64,000 bases of DNA from assembly GCA_030710605.1 (NCBI GenBank), contig CP092879.1:46804374-46868373 (forward strand), in the 5' to 3' direction. Under the pieces are notes generated by a model that did no database searches, was not told where the DNA came from, and saw nothing but the letters and a program-made list of their open reading frames with translations. The position numbers and the translations under genes are program-made. This document shows, piece by piece, positions 1-10,299 of this stretch. This DNA is from Cordylochernes scorpioides (Eukaryota; Arthropoda; Arachnida; Pseudoscorpiones; Chernetidae). How positions within the stretch are numbered: position 1 is the stretch's first letter; each line of letters begins with the position of its first letter.

Positions 1-175
1 GGCCTTGCCTATTTATATATAAAAAAGAGAGAGAGAAAGATGGTAAACCACAACTGAATAAGTAAATCCAAGTAGGAATTGCTGTCACCACAATTGTTGT
101 CCGTGTTGATGAGGAGGTTGTTGCGAGAGCTGACAGGAAATGTTGGCTCCGTGACAATTGAACTGATTAGTTTGA

Positions 176-398
176 TGTCAGTTCTCTGTGCTCCTGGAGC
201 TGTGGGAACTTTTGTTCATTCCTGTGTAGCAGTTTGATGTCAATTCTCTGTGCTCCTGGAGCTGTGGGAACTTTTGTTCATTCCTGTATAGCAGTTTGAT
301 CTCAGTTCTCTGTGCTCCTGGAGCTGTGGGAACTTTTGTTCATTCCTGTATAGCAGTTTGATGTCAGTTCTCTGTGCTCCTGGAGCTGTGTAGCAGTT
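176..398 (+). repeat. 62-bp tandem repeat, 4 units
   Basis: The unit contains GTTCTCTGTGCTCCTGGAGC followed by TGTGGGAACTTTTGTTCATT and a GTAGCAGTTTGATGTCA end. Four GTGCTCCTGGAGC cores recur about 62 bp apart; the last unit is truncated after CTGTG. The paralogue at 51897 has six units. Confidence 0.9.
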
Positions 399-719
399 GG
401 ATGGCAGTTGTGTGCTGTTGATGATATATCTTTTGCCTGTAGCATTATTTATACCAATTTTGTTTTATTACCCTGTGTTTCTAATCTATAATCCAAATTG
501 TACCTCACCAACTCTCTATTTTTTAGGTACAGAAATTAAAGAATGGATTATTTATGTTTTTCAGAAGGGAAAGAATTCTGTCTTCTCGCGTGTGAATAAT
601 ATTTTGGTGCGACATTCCAACAATTTGAAAAATAGTACAAATGTGATATTGTACTGGGATAAGGTGCATAAATTATGAAAAAGGGGCACTCCTTATCGTA
701 CAACTAAAAAGTTGCAGAA

Positions 720-930
720 CCCTGTTAGGGCTCCTAACCCAGGGATACAGGATGAGCAGCGTTTGTACTCCATGTTAGGAGCGGCACACATGGCGTCTGT
801 TCCTCATGTCAGAGGCGGCCATTTATTTTGGAGCTAAGTCGGCCTGCCACTGAGTAGTGCTCCCAGTCTTAATGACAAAGGCAGACGCATTCTACTTCAC
901 CCAGTGTGGAGATAAGAAAGAAGAAGAGAA
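720..930 (-). mobile_element. LINE-tail-sharing short retroelement (family A), 5'-truncated
   Basis: The + strand shows the element in its sense orientation here: AGGGATACAGGATGAGCAGC through GGCCTGCCACTGAGTAGTGC to the tail GTGGAGATAAGAAAGAAGAA (strand field follows the other copies' naming and should be read as opposite to the copies at 3507, 8447, 14340 and 19450). The tail equals the 3' end of the LINE at 13692-14340. No tRNA-like head is seen; it may be an internally deleted LINE. Confidence 0.7.
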
Positions 931-1340
931 GAAGATTTCCTGGATGGCTGTTAAGAGATTGCCGAGAGGGACCCTGAGGTGTGAGGGTCAAGGGTCCATT
1001 GGCCTTGGTCAAGAAGGACCTCCAGGGAGGGGCCACACAGCTGTGGGAGTTGGTGTGGGAGGTGACCTCCAACCCACCGATTGGATCTTATCACAGGCAG
1101 GATGAAATTTGTTTTTGTTGTCAAACTCTGGGAATCTTTTTTTTTGTGGATTATAGGATATCTTCAGTGGACAGACAGGGCATTGATCCTCTAGTCTACA
1201 ACGATAAGATTAGATTGGTGGATGATGTCTAAGTCCATATGTTTCATATTTTGGTTATTGTTGTTGTCTCTTTGAGAAAAAATGGATGTGTGGGGTGCGT
1301 GCGTGTTGATGTGGCTTGTGGATTGACCGCTGATAAAATG

Positions 1341-1560
1341 AATTTATTTAAATTATTAAAAAGGCATCTCCTGATCTCGTGCAACTGAAATTTGCAAATG
1401 GCTTGCACCATCTATCGGAATAAATATCAACTATTCTCGTTGATTTTTTAATTATTCCAGATTTGGCCAAATACCCATTCTTGATTAATCAAGAAAAGCT
1501 AACCACGGACGCGTTTCGGGCTGTTGGCCCTCATCAGCGTGGTGCAAGCTGTACCTCAAC
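1341..1560 (-). mobile_element. Retroelement fragment carrying a hammerhead ribozyme
   Basis: Contains AAAAAGGCATCTCCTGATCT, a TTGCACCATCTATCGG segment and a TCGTTGATTTTTTAATTATTCC segment also found in the loop of the foldback at 28345-28528, and then the ribozyme at 1502-1543. The paralogue is at about 53220-53440. I infer a Penelope-like origin because hammerheads with very short stem III are described from that class. Confidence 0.55.
1502..1543 (-). ncRNA. Type I hammerhead ribozyme, complete core
   Basis: Read on the minus strand from 1543 to 1502: stem I strand ACCACG, core CTGATGA, stem II GGGC-CAACA-GCCC, core GAAA, stem III plus cleavage dinucleotide CGCGTC, then CGTGGT, which pairs with ACCACG (6 bp). 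All invariant hammerhead positions (CUGANGA, GAAA, UH) are present. Stem III within one molecule is only A-U and C-G, but ACGCGT is self-complementary, so two copies could share a 6-bp stem III. Predicted cleavage is after the C at 1508. This is a structural prediction; activity is not shown. Confidence 0.75.
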
Positions 1561-1922
1561 AACCAAAAACAGGTCATTCAGGCATCCTGAAAAATCATCA
1601 AACGGGTAGTTAAGGCCAGAATTGCGTGAGACCGCAGCACAATGTGAAAAATGAATTTATTTAAAGCCTGAAATAAAGAGAGGAAAGAAATAATGGCTGC
1701 TGGAAGAAACGCTTGTGGTTGAACAGCGTGCATGCCATGAGTCCCTGATGCCACGTGCTTGCGATGCATGCTGAGTTGTTCTCTAAACTCGTGCACTGGC
1801 TGAGGCATGGTGTGGCCCCCCACAGGTGTTTCAATACACCACTGATTCTTGCACACTCCACTCGAAAAATATTTTTCGATTTAACACATTTTAACTTATA
1901 ATACAATATAATGCGGCTCATG

Positions 1923-2062
1923 ATTGTAGAAGGACATTTGAAAATTATCCCGCATGTGTTTCTTTTGAACGAAAAATTGAAATTATTTCTCCTTAAAATA
2001 AATTTTGATTTTCCGTTCTAAAGAAACACATGCGGGATAATTTTCAAATGTCCTTCTACATT
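1923..2062. mobile_element. Foldback element with about 40-bp arms
   Basis: Left arm TGTAGAAGGACATTTGAAAA through CCCGCATGTGTTTC and right arm GAAACACATGCGGG through TTTTCAAATGTCCTTCTACA are inverse copies around a spacer of about 55 bp. Paralogue at about 53814-53945; a half copy at about 13285-13370. Confidence 0.75.
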
Positions 2063-2078
2063 TTAACTTGTTCAGATT

Positions 2079-2208
2079 GTAAGTGCAAAGTCGAACTGCT
2101 TTTCACATGTGTAGACATGTGGTACGCTTACAGTAAAAGCACTTGCTAACTACCCACCATGATTATCATGGCCTGTACCAGGTGTACTAGGGATAAGCAA
2201 AAAAAAAA
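2079..2208 (+). mobile_element. tRNA-derived SINE, 3' fragment
   Basis: Only the 3' body and A-rich tail of the SINE described at 18683-18996: AAGTGCAAAGTCGAACTGCT, then CCACCATGATTATCATGGCC and GTGTACTAGGGATAAGCAAA. Paralogue at about 53965-54100. Confidence 0.75.
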
Positions 2209-2539
2209 CTTGTTCAGATTAGAAAGTTTTTCATGTTGAATCGAATAAAAATCCTTTCCTCACATGTCTTTATGAAGCCCAAACACTAAGGGGGAAGATT
2301 TGGAATTTCACAAGCAACTTCACATGCTACCTCAACTTCGAACCTGAAACTGAAAACTTTCACAAGGTAAAAGCATGATAGATTGGCATGGCAGATAGTT
2401 AGCATAGTGCATTCATGTAACTTAAACGGCACTCTGACATAAGTGCAAATTCCATAAGTCTCCATGATGGGGAGTTGCTGTCGTTGGTTGGCTATCCACC
2501 ACATGGCAGTCACCCAAGATTACTCTACCAAGATTATAA

Positions 2540-2787
2540 ACAAAAGTAATAAGACCAAATACAAATAAATAAATAGTGTGTGGGGTTTTGGTAACAGCGT
2601 TGTTACCATCTTCATTACCATTTTATTTACCATTATTATTACCATTCAGCACTTTTGTCTGAAGATGGTAACAACACTGTTACCAAACTGTTACCGAAAC
2701 GTCAGACACTATTTATTTATTTGTGTTTGGTCTTATTACCTTGTGTTTATAATCTATAATCCAAATTGTGCCTTATCATCTCTACCA
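2540..2787. mobile_element. Palindromic foldback element, subfamily A
   Basis: Left half GTAATAAGACCAAATACAAA through GTTGTTACCATCTTC is mirrored by GAAGATGGTAACAACACTG through TTTGTGTTTGGTCTTATTACC, then the one-sided end ATAATCCAAATTGTGCCTTA. The loop has expanded with ATTACC repeats. The right half holds CTGAAGA, the hairpin and GAAAC of the hammerhead-like core. Paralogue at 54445-54685. Confidence 0.85.
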
Positions 2788-3506
2788 AGATTTTAAATTT
2801 AATCTATGAATTTAGTCTCCATGACCACTTGTATAATTATATACAATGGGAGAATAATAAAAAAAATAAAAATAATAATAAGTGCAAATTAGAACTTTCT
2901 TTTAAAATGTGTAGATATGTGATGCTCCCCAACACACCGTTAAAAGCAGTTGTGCTAACTATCCGTCATGATTATCATAGCTTGTACTTTGTAAAAAAAG
3001 TTTTATTTTTCAGGTTCTGGTTTGTAATTGAGGCAGCTTGTGAAGTTGCTTGTGAAATTCCAAATCTTCCCCTAGTGTTCATGTTTCATATTGACATATG
3101 AGGAAGGGATTTTTATTTGATTCAACACAAAAAAACTTTCGATTTTGAACAAGTTAAAATTTGTTTAATCGAAAGATATTTATATAGAATTTTCAATAAA
3201 CCTCTTGTAAGATTTAAGAATGATTTTTACCATTTAAAAATACATTTCTTTTTGACAGGATAGCTGAAAAGGTCTAATCTGTCAGATTCCAGGTGTGTGA
3301 TTGGAACCAGTAAAAAATTTTAAACAATGGTGTAGAAGGCTATGCACACACTCATAGGTTCTATAAAAAATACAAATTGAATGAGTGCCAAGATGGACCC
3401 ACCTTATAGGAAATGACCTTGGGAATCTCTGGTCACTCCTTTCTTAAGAAATGTTTTTCACAGAATTAGCTCATGTGGTTGTATGGGGGAGATTTGACAA
3501 CCAATC

Positions 3507-3781
3507 ATGACTAGGTGAAGTCATCTGCCTTTGTCATTAAGACTGGGAGCACTACTCAGTGACAGGCCGACTTAGCTACAATATGAAATGGCTGCCTCTG
3601 ACATGAGGAACAGAGGCCATGTGCAACCGATAACCTGGAGTACAAACGCTGCTCATCCTGTATACCTGGATTAGGAGCCCCTACAGAGTACTATCAGCTG
3701 GGCCAGCTGAGCCCAGGTTTTTAGTGAGCTTGTTACTGCTCCCCCTCCTCCTTTTTCATCCGGGACTGGCAAAGGCTTGAG
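3507..3781 (+). mobile_element. LINE-tail-sharing short retroelement (family A)
   Basis: Reverse complement of the retroelement sense strand: GCCTTTGTCATTAAGACTGG, GGCAGGCC-like block, CTGAGCCCAGGTTTTTAGTG and CATCCGGGACTGGCAAAGGC. Paralogue at 55409-55682. Confidence 0.7.
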
Positions 3782-3909
3782 TGGTATATTCCCTGAACTA
3801 TAGAATCATCCCACCTGTCAGGTAGTGCTACAAAATATAAATATCAAAATATTAATGACATGAACATAAAATATATTAAATACTTGACTACAATATCAAC
3901 ATCACCTGG

Positions 3910-4045
3910 TAATAAGACCAAATCCAAATAAATAAATGTGTGTGAAGTTTCGGGAACAGCATTGTTACCATCTTCAGACAAAAGTACTGAATGAATCTAT
4001 AATCCAATATGTTCATAATCTATAATCCAAATTGTGCCTTATCAT
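3910..4045. mobile_element. Foldback element, subfamily A, one half plus end
   Basis: GGTAATAAGACCAAATCCAA, the inverted core TTACCATCTTCAG and the end ATAATCCAAATTGTGCCTTA are present, but the second palindromic half is missing. Paralogue at about 55812-55945. Confidence 0.7.
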
Positions 4046-4588
4046 CAACATCACCTTTGTTACCAAATCACTATCCTGATAAACAGGGAAAAAATTACTC
4101 TCAACTTCAAATCTGTGATCACAGTTTTGATAATTTTAGACACCACCTTGTATTCTACACAGTCTTCCAATTTTTCCTGGCAATTAGGTATTGCACCAAG
4201 TCTGCCAGCTGACCTGCCCTTGACCTACTAATACCACATAAGGTCCATGGGAATCTCAGGTCTCCGGCCGTCAAGGACCCGTAGTACATGTCCTGGACAC
4301 ACAATGCCATCACCTAAATAATACATAAAGTAATTTAAACCTTTTTTTTCTATCTATAGAGATTTCTCAATGGTCTATGTAGGATTCACAGAGGGAAAAT
4401 CTCTTTAGGTAACATTAATATAAGTGTGCAAATTTATCGTTTTTTTACCTATCTACAAATAATTCCTCAATTTATTCATAATAATAAAAAATAGATAAAA
4501 TTAACCCAGATTTCCTGGAGTGTACAAAAGATGCTGCCAACTACCCAATTTTTTTTATATCCACATTATGCAATGGTAAATTTATATA

Positions 4589-4765
4589 CAGTTAAACCTG
4601 TCTATAGCGCCCCCTCTAAATAGAGCCTTTCTCTCTATAGCGCCCGATTTTAAATACGTAGTATGATGCGATTCACATTAAAAGTGACCTGTCTATAGCA
4701 CCCCCTCTCTATTGCACCCTATTTTGGAGAGTCCCAAGAGGGGGCGCTATAGACAGGTTTAACTG
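4589..4765. mobile_element. pogo/Tigger-like TIR element (CAGTTAAACCTG family), left copy only
   Basis: Starts CAGTTAAACCTGTCTATAGC and ends with its inverse, flanked by TA on both sides (4587-4588, 4766-4767). It is 177 bp with no coding. The paralogous site at about 58510 in the right duplicate is uninterrupted. A second copy of the family is at 20578-20966. Confidence 0.88.
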
Positions 4766-4769
4766 TATA

Positions 4770-5110
4770 ATGAATCATTTTATTAATAATATGTTTTAAA
4801 AAATGTATTATAAATCATTCCGAATGTACACCTTTTTTTTTTATTCATATCTCATGACAAAGCTTCTCCTTCCAATAAAAAGTTTGTGAGGCCATCATGG
4901 TTTAGCACCTAAGTTCAAAAACAGAAATTCTCATTTAACTATAAACCTACAGAACCATAAAAATATATTGGTAATCAATTTAAAATCCAAACCAAGTTCT
5001 CATTTCAAAAATATGGATATTATACAAATTAATGTTGCTCAATGATGCAATGATACTCATCTCCAAAGAAAACTGTTATTTGTTTCTAGTACATAAGGTA
5101 AAGGCCATGG
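4770..5110. other. No gene; duplication block without named repeat
   Basis: AT-rich DNA matching scattered blocks at about 58560-58985 in the right copy. Nothing coding is visible. Confidence 0.4.
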
Positions 5111-5114
5111 TACT

Positions 5115-5402
5115 TGTTGGATCCTGTGATATAATTTTGGAAGTCGGATTTTTCTTTAAATTAAATTTTGTATTAAGCAATTTTTTAATTTTTATTCTTA
5201 TATGTAAATAATTGTAAATCCTTTAAAATTTCAATTTTTGTATATTGTTGATGATTCAGTAAGATATGTAAATTTCTATCAGGAAAAAGAAAAGACTCAA
5301 TTTAGATAACTAATGTTGTAGCTACTCCTAACTCTAAAACTCAAATAAATCAAATAATTCAAGACAAGTGGTAAGATGCTTCTTTATATCATTTACTGAA
5401 CA
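5115..5402 (+). mobile_element. Candidate 5' LTR of the Bel/Pao element
   Basis: A TG...CA-bounded stretch (TGTTGGATCC...CTGAACA) directly precedes an internal segment with GGTCCCTCGAGCCGGATTC, a motif I associate with the start of Bel/Pao internal regions, and the gag frame. No second LTR is present, so the boundaries are inferred. Confidence 0.35.
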
Positions 5403-5492
5403 TTCAAGCCATAACAGTATGGTCCCTCGAGCCGGATTCTTTAAAAAATTAAGGTAAGCCATTTGAAAACTTAAAATTATTAAAATAAAGTC

Positions 5493-6572
5493 ATGCCTAA
5501 ATCAGAAGTTAAAATTCGGCATAAATTCAACTTTATTATTCAGGAAATAAAGGATCTGGAATCAAGGAATAAAATCTATTGTAGAATCCAAAAATATACA
5601 TAGATTAAAGCTATTCCAACAAGAAGTTAATGAAAGGAAAATTAGCCTAAATCAAATTGTCAACACATTATTAGAATCAGAGTTAGATGAGACACAATAT
5701 GAGGATTATTCAAAAGCCAAAGATGATATTTTTAATATGTTGGTGTCTATTGAAGAAGCTTTATCTTTGATTGAAACCAAAGAAAATACTCATAGTGATA
5801 AACAACTGCCCGAATCCAATGTCAATTTACCTAAGATAAATTTACCCATTTTCAATTGTGATTCAGCCAATTGGCTTAGTTTTAGAGAAATATTTAACTC
5901 CACCATTAATTCAAATCAAACACTAACTGAAATACAAAAATTTCAATATCTAAATGCATCAGTTAAGGGTCCTGCGGAAAAGTTGATTCGGGGTTTTCCC
6001 ATTTCTGACAGAAACTACCAGCAAGCATGGGATACCTTATGCAATAGATTTAATAACAGAAGAGAATTGGCTTTTTCACAAATCAAAAAAATATTCTCCA
6101 TAAGGCCATTAAAATCTATTTCAACTGGTTCTCTCTATGAAATCCTTGATGTTTGCAATGAAGGCATTAGAAATCTCTCAGTGCTAGGACTTGAGAAAAA
6201 CACATTAACAGATCTAATCCTGATCAATTTTTTTGAAAAAAGAATTGGTGAAGCCCTCAGGAAAGAATGGGAATTAACCCTTCAAAATGAAGAATATCCA
6301 ACATTTGAAAACTTTGTGAATTTTTTAGAAAAACATGCTAGAAGCCTGCAAGGTATGAGAATTCCTTTGTTCCAGGAACAAAAAACCTCTAGCAAAAATA
6401 TGATGGCTCACGGCCTTTATGTCAACAAAGGTCAAAATTGTATTTTATGTCATCAAATTCATAAACTAAATGACTGCCATAGATTCATAAATCTTCCCTT
6501 GCCTAAAAAATGGGAATTAGTTAAAAAACATAAACTTTGTCAAAATTGCCTTAGAGCAAATCATGAGATATC
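5493..6572 (+). pseudogene. Bel/Pao retrotransposon gag, truncated and frameshifted
   Basis: This encodes most of a Bel/Pao Gag, the particle-forming protein of an LTR retrotransposon. A start at 5493 (MPKSEVKIRHKFNF) runs in one frame to about 5575, then the homologous frame shifts and continues open through 6572. The main part carries the family signature LPKINLPIFNCDSANWLSF with REIFNSTINSNQTL, a long helical capsid-like region, then Cys/His motifs CILCHQIHKLNDCHRF and KHKLCQNCLRANH. The protease, RT and integrase are absent because the frame runs directly into a Helitron fragment at 6573. It is found only in the left copy of the duplication, so it inserted after it or was lost from the right copy. 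Confidence 0.85.
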
Positions 6573-6689
6573 CAAAGGTGGCGTGATCGTAGCCAACCAA
6601 TAGGAGGGCGCCATTCCAAAAAAAAAGCAAACGGTGACAGAGATGACTGATTAAGAGATGAAGAATGACGCTCGTAACTGTATATAGAA
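6573..6689 (-). mobile_element. Helitron fragment (5' end only)
   Basis: Matches the end of the Helitron family at 32705-33119: GGTGGCGTGATCGTAGCC, AATAGGAGGGCGCCATTCC, A-run, then GACGCTCGTAACTGTATATA. It shares with that copy the private GATTAAGAGATGAAGAATGACG-like stretch and the same right flank (AATCCAAATTGTGCC). Confidence 0.8.
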
Positions 6690-6754
6690 TAATCCAAATT
6701 GTGCCTTATCAGTGTTGATTAGATTATTAGGTACTATTTGGAGTATAGATAGGA

Positions 6755-6930
6755 AACAAAAAGTAATAAGACCAAATAAAAATAGCATATTATTTATTTG
6801 GATTTGATAAAGCACAATTTTGATTATAGATTATAATACAAGAAAATAAGACCTAATCCAGATTAGGATCTTGTATTAGGTCTTATTTTCCTGTATTATT
6901 TGGATTTGGTTTTATTACCTTTGTGTGAGA
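6755..6930. mobile_element. Nested foldback remnants, subfamilies A and B
   Basis: Arms AGTAATAAGACCAAATAAAA, GAAAATAAGACCTAATCC and inverse copies TAGGTCTTATTTTCCTGTAT and TTTGGTTTTATTACC, with the end GCACAATTTTGATTATAG. The ribozyme-like core is lost. Confidence 0.65.
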
Positions 6931-7136
6931 TAAGAAAGAAGAAGGAAGACCTTTTGTGTAGAATTGGTAAGAAGATTATCAATTCATTTCAACACATTCA
7001 TTGCTAGCAGACCATTTTATTGTCAATGCTTAAGGGTGAGGGATGTGTCTGAGTTGATTTACAGTCTGTTAATTAAATAGGTTGATTAAAGTTTGGAAAA
7101 TTGATCAATTATAGTATGGACTTGTATATTTATATA

Positions 7137-7387
7137 CAGTAGAACCTCCCTTTAGCAGACACCCCGCTAGAGGACACCTCTCCACTAAGGACAGTTTTCA
7201 TTTGCAAAAATTACCATTTTTACAATTCAGCAACTCTCCGGTAAGAGGACACCTCTCCACAAAGGACAGTTTTTATTTGCAAAAATTACCATTTTTACAA
7301 TTTAGCAACTCTCTGGTAAGAGGACACCTCTCCCTAAAGAACATTTTGGCTCTGCAATTAGGTGTCCTTTACAGGAAGGTTCTACTG
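7137..7387. mobile_element. pogo-like element (CAGTAGAACCTCC family) with internal duplication
   Basis: Bounded by CAGTAGAACCTCCC and GGTTCTACTG with TA flanks. A block of about 80 bp (AAGGACAGTTTTCATTTGCA to GTAAGAGGACACCTCTCC) is repeated inside. Confidence 0.85.
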
Positions 7388-7797
7388 TATATGTATAATT
7401 TGGTTTAAAGATTGTATTTTGTGTAAGGGAAATGGTTGGGATTTGAAAAAAATTGGTTGAATTAAAGTAAATGTTGAATTTTATAATCAATTGAATTAAA
7501 AGAGTTTCAGCTGTAAATGTGTTTTTAGAATTGTGCCTTATCAATAGAAGAACATTTTTGAAACCAGATAAGTTTCTCCTCGATGGTAACAAGGTTAAGT
7601 AAACATGTTTGTGAGTAATGAGGGGCAAAGACCCAGGAACCAGTAAAGTTGGACAATCTAGTTTGGATAATCAACCAGAATAGTTAAACCAAAATAGCAC
7701 CCAATTCTCTCTAATTAAATGTTATTAATTTAAAACAAGTGTTGACCTCTTCAACTAACATGTTTTTTTTCCCCTGGCTTCATCGGAGAGCATTAAA

Positions 7798-8030
7798 TTA
7801 CACCCTAATTACAAGGTAATAAGACCAAATCCAAATAAATTAATAGTATGTGACCATTTCGGTAGCCACATTGTTATGATTATCAGACAAAAGTACTGAA
7901 TAAAACTATTTTGTTTTGGTTACTGATGATGGTAACAATGTTGTTACTGAAATGTCACACACTATTGATTTATTTGGATTTGGTCTTATTTCCTTGTAGT
8001 TCTAATTGATAATCCAAATTGTAACTTTTC
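7798..8030. mobile_element. Foldback element, intermediate subfamily
   Basis: Mirror halves with AAGGTAATAAGACCAAATCC and TTGGATTTGGTCTTATTTCC. The core reads CTGATGA, GGTAACA/TGTTACT and GAAAT, so it is slightly decayed. Paralogue at 59920-60135. Confidence 0.8.
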
Positions 8031-8344
8031 ATTGCACCCTAATTGTTTATTATGGGATTTGCTTTTGTAAGTTCATAAGATGTTACTAGAGCTGATATAA
8101 ATTATGGTTCAATGTACCTTATAAACTTTTTGTTGTTGTTTTAACACTATGATGAAGTTTGTGGTTGAAACCCATAGCAGTACAACCTAATTCAACCAAT
8201 TATAGAAGCAGTTTGGTAGATTTAGCTGGCAAAACCCCTTGGAGGGTTCACCACTGATTAACTCCAGATATTTTTTCATGGCAATTAGAGCCGTAGGAAG
8301 TTTGTTTTGTTTATAAAAAAAAAGTAATATTGGTGTTTTATATA

Positions 8345-8887
8345 CAGTAGAACCTCCTTGTAAAGGACACTTAATTGCAGAGCCAAAGTGTCCTTTAGGG
8401 AAAAGTGTGTCCTCTCTCTTACCAAAGAGTTGCTAAATTTTAAAAATGGTCTCTCTTCTTTCTTATCTCCACTCAATCATATTAGGGTATCAAGTTGTGA
8501 CCCTTGAAGGTGTCTGTTTTACAACCATCATGACTGGGTGAAGTAGAATGCATCTGCCTTTGTCATTAAGACTGGGAGCACTACTCAGTGGCAGGCCGAC
8601 TTAGATCCAAAAGAAATGCCGCCTCTGACATGAGGAACGGATGCCATGTGCAGCCACTCCTAAAATGGATTACAAATGCTGCTCATCCTGTATCCCTTGA
8701 TTAGGAGCCCTTACAGGGTACTATCAGCCGGGCCAGCTGAACCCAGGTTTTTTAGCGAGCTTGTTACTGCTACCCCTCTTCCTTTTTCATCTGGGCTTGG
8801 GACCAGCAAAGGCGGAGTAAAAATGGTAATATTGCAAATGAAAACTGTCCTTTGTGGAGAGGTGTCCACTAAAGGGAGGTTCTACTG
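8345..8887. mobile_element. pogo-like element split by a family-A retroelement
   Basis: Left end CAGTAGAACCTCCTTGTAAA and right end GAGGTTCTACTG belong to one element. The insert at 8447-8817 is flanked by a TAAAAATGG duplication. Paralogue at 60832-61374. Confidence 0.85.
8447..8817 (+). mobile_element. LINE-tail-sharing short retroelement (family A) with target duplication
   Basis: Sense strand is minus: it ends in GGAGATAAGAAAGAAGAGAG. It carries a piece of the LINE-A 3' end (ATCATATTAGGGTATCAAG on the + strand) followed by the common body up to GGGACCAGCAAAGGCGGAG. TAAAAATGG occurs on both sides inside the interrupted pogo-like element, so this insertion unit is complete. Paralogue at about 60930-61304. 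Confidence 0.8.
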
Positions 8888-9136
8888 TATCTTAATTGAA
8901 TATTTTGGATTCACAAATAGGAAAAAAACCTTTCTACACATGGTCAGCCAATTTTTGTGTTACTTGAGGCTGACTTATTATTTGTGGTGTGGCTTGCTTC
9001 AGGCAGTAGATACAAATGGAGCTAACAGTCTCTAGAAAAAACACAACAAGAATAATTGAGGCTCATGTTGTAATATATTGTGTTGGCCTACTAGGATGTA
9101 AAGCTATGCCTTCTCACACACACCTGGCGTTGCAAC
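8788..9136 (+). repeat. Left arm of a 350-bp inverted repeat
   Basis: From GGGCTTGGGACCAGCAAAGG through half a pogo-like element and the segment with GTGTTACTTGAGGCTGACTT to ACACACACCTGGCGTT. Its inverse is at 9790-10138. The same pair exists in the right duplicate (about 61275-61623 and 62280-62625). Confidence 0.85.
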
Positions 9137-9498
9137 ACGGCTTGTTCTGCCTTATCTCAGCACAGCATCTCTACATATCATTATCCCTGGTTGGAAGCTA
9201 GAGCACTGTTTCTCTGTGTTTGTCCCAACACATTTAACCTACTAATATCTGAAATTTACACCTAATATTCATACACCCATGGGCAAAACTGGCTGATTAA
9301 AGATTATTAAAGTCTTTGATGTTGCTGGCCTTCTATTTTTTGAAGGAGACAGAGGCAAGTTCACACTTGGTTATCATGTGTGTCTTCAATAAAAGTCACT
9401 GTGTATCAAATATCTTTCAGAGTTATTGTCTGAATCCCAATATACGTGCTAAAAGGTACAACTTCCATAAGTTTTGTTCTAAAGTGTATATATATTTA

Positions 9499-9674
9499 CA
9501 TTAGAACCTCCCTGTAAAGGACACCTAATTGCAGAGCCAAAGTGTCCTTTAGGGAGAAGAGTCCTCTTACCGGAGAGTTACTAAATAGTAAAAAAAGGTA
9601 ATTTTGCAAATGGAAACTGTCCTTTGTAAAGAGGTGTCCGCTAGTTTGAGTGTCCTCTCATGGAGGTTCTACTG
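9499..9674. mobile_element. pogo-like element
   Basis: CATTAGAACCTCCCTGTAAA ... GGAGGTTCTACTG, lying in the spacer of the long inverted repeat. Paralogue at 61986-62160. Confidence 0.85.
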
Positions 9675-9789
9675 TATATAGTTTTTAAAACTGTGTGTGC
9701 TAGACCTACAGAATACTATCTCAGTAGATATGTCTGCTTGGAAATGTAAAGATAATAAAAAGTCTGCTTACAGATTCATAGTTTATGTA

Positions 9790-10138
9790 CAAGAACGCCA
9801 GGTGTGTGTGAGAAGGCATAGCTTTACATCCTAGTAAGCCAACACAATATATTATAACATGAACCTCAATTATTCTTGTTGTGTTTTTTCTAGAGGCTGT
9901 TAGCCCCATTTGTATCTACTGCCTGAGGCAAGCCACACCACCAATAATAAGTCAGCCTCAAGTAACACACAAATTGGCTGACCATGTGAAGAAAGGTCTT
10001 TTTCCTATGTGTGAATCCAAAATATTCAATCAAGATACAGTAGAACCTCCTTTTAGCGGACACCTCTCCACAAAGGACAGTTTTCATTTTCAAAATTACC
10101 ATTTTTACTCCACCTTTGCCGGTCCCAAGCCCGGATTT
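9790..10138 (-). repeat. Right arm of a 350-bp inverted repeat
   Basis: Inverse of 8788-9136: AACGCCAGGTGTGTGTGAGA through CAAGTAACACACAAATTGGC to CGGTCCCAAGCCCGG. The spacer of about 650 bp holds one complete pogo-like element. Confidence 0.85.
10040..10115. mobile_element. pogo-like element, half copy in inverted-repeat arm
   Basis: CAGTAGAACCTCCTTTTAGC to ATTACCATTTTTACTCC; inverse of the half in 8788-9136. Paralogue at about 62525-62600. Confidence 0.75.
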
Positions 10139-10299
10139 ACTTCCCATCTGTTGCATCACCCAGTCTGGTGGCAACTCTTATCACTAGGTATCATAGCTTC
10201 ATTTAGCAGTCTCTCAGATAATTGATTATCTCCTATTGCCCTGATATATTTTGTGGCTATGTCATCATCCTTTAGGATATGTTGCATTCCTCACCAGGA

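Noticed and set aside
857-1105. Open frame with GQGSIGLGQEGPPGRGH-type glycine-rich peptide, present in both duplicates
   Set aside because: It starts inside a family-A retroelement and has no domain or splice support; conservation follows from the duplication.
2540-2787. Palindromic foldbacks considered as ordinary MITEs
   Set aside because: Long and variable target duplications (10-17 bp), single-half insertions and unequal ends do not fit TA- or 8-bp-duplicating DNA transposons.
8676-9035. 119-codon frame conserved in both duplicates (also 61163-61522)
   Set aside because: It runs through a retroelement body and a pogo-like end; similarity reflects the segmental duplication, not coding constraint.
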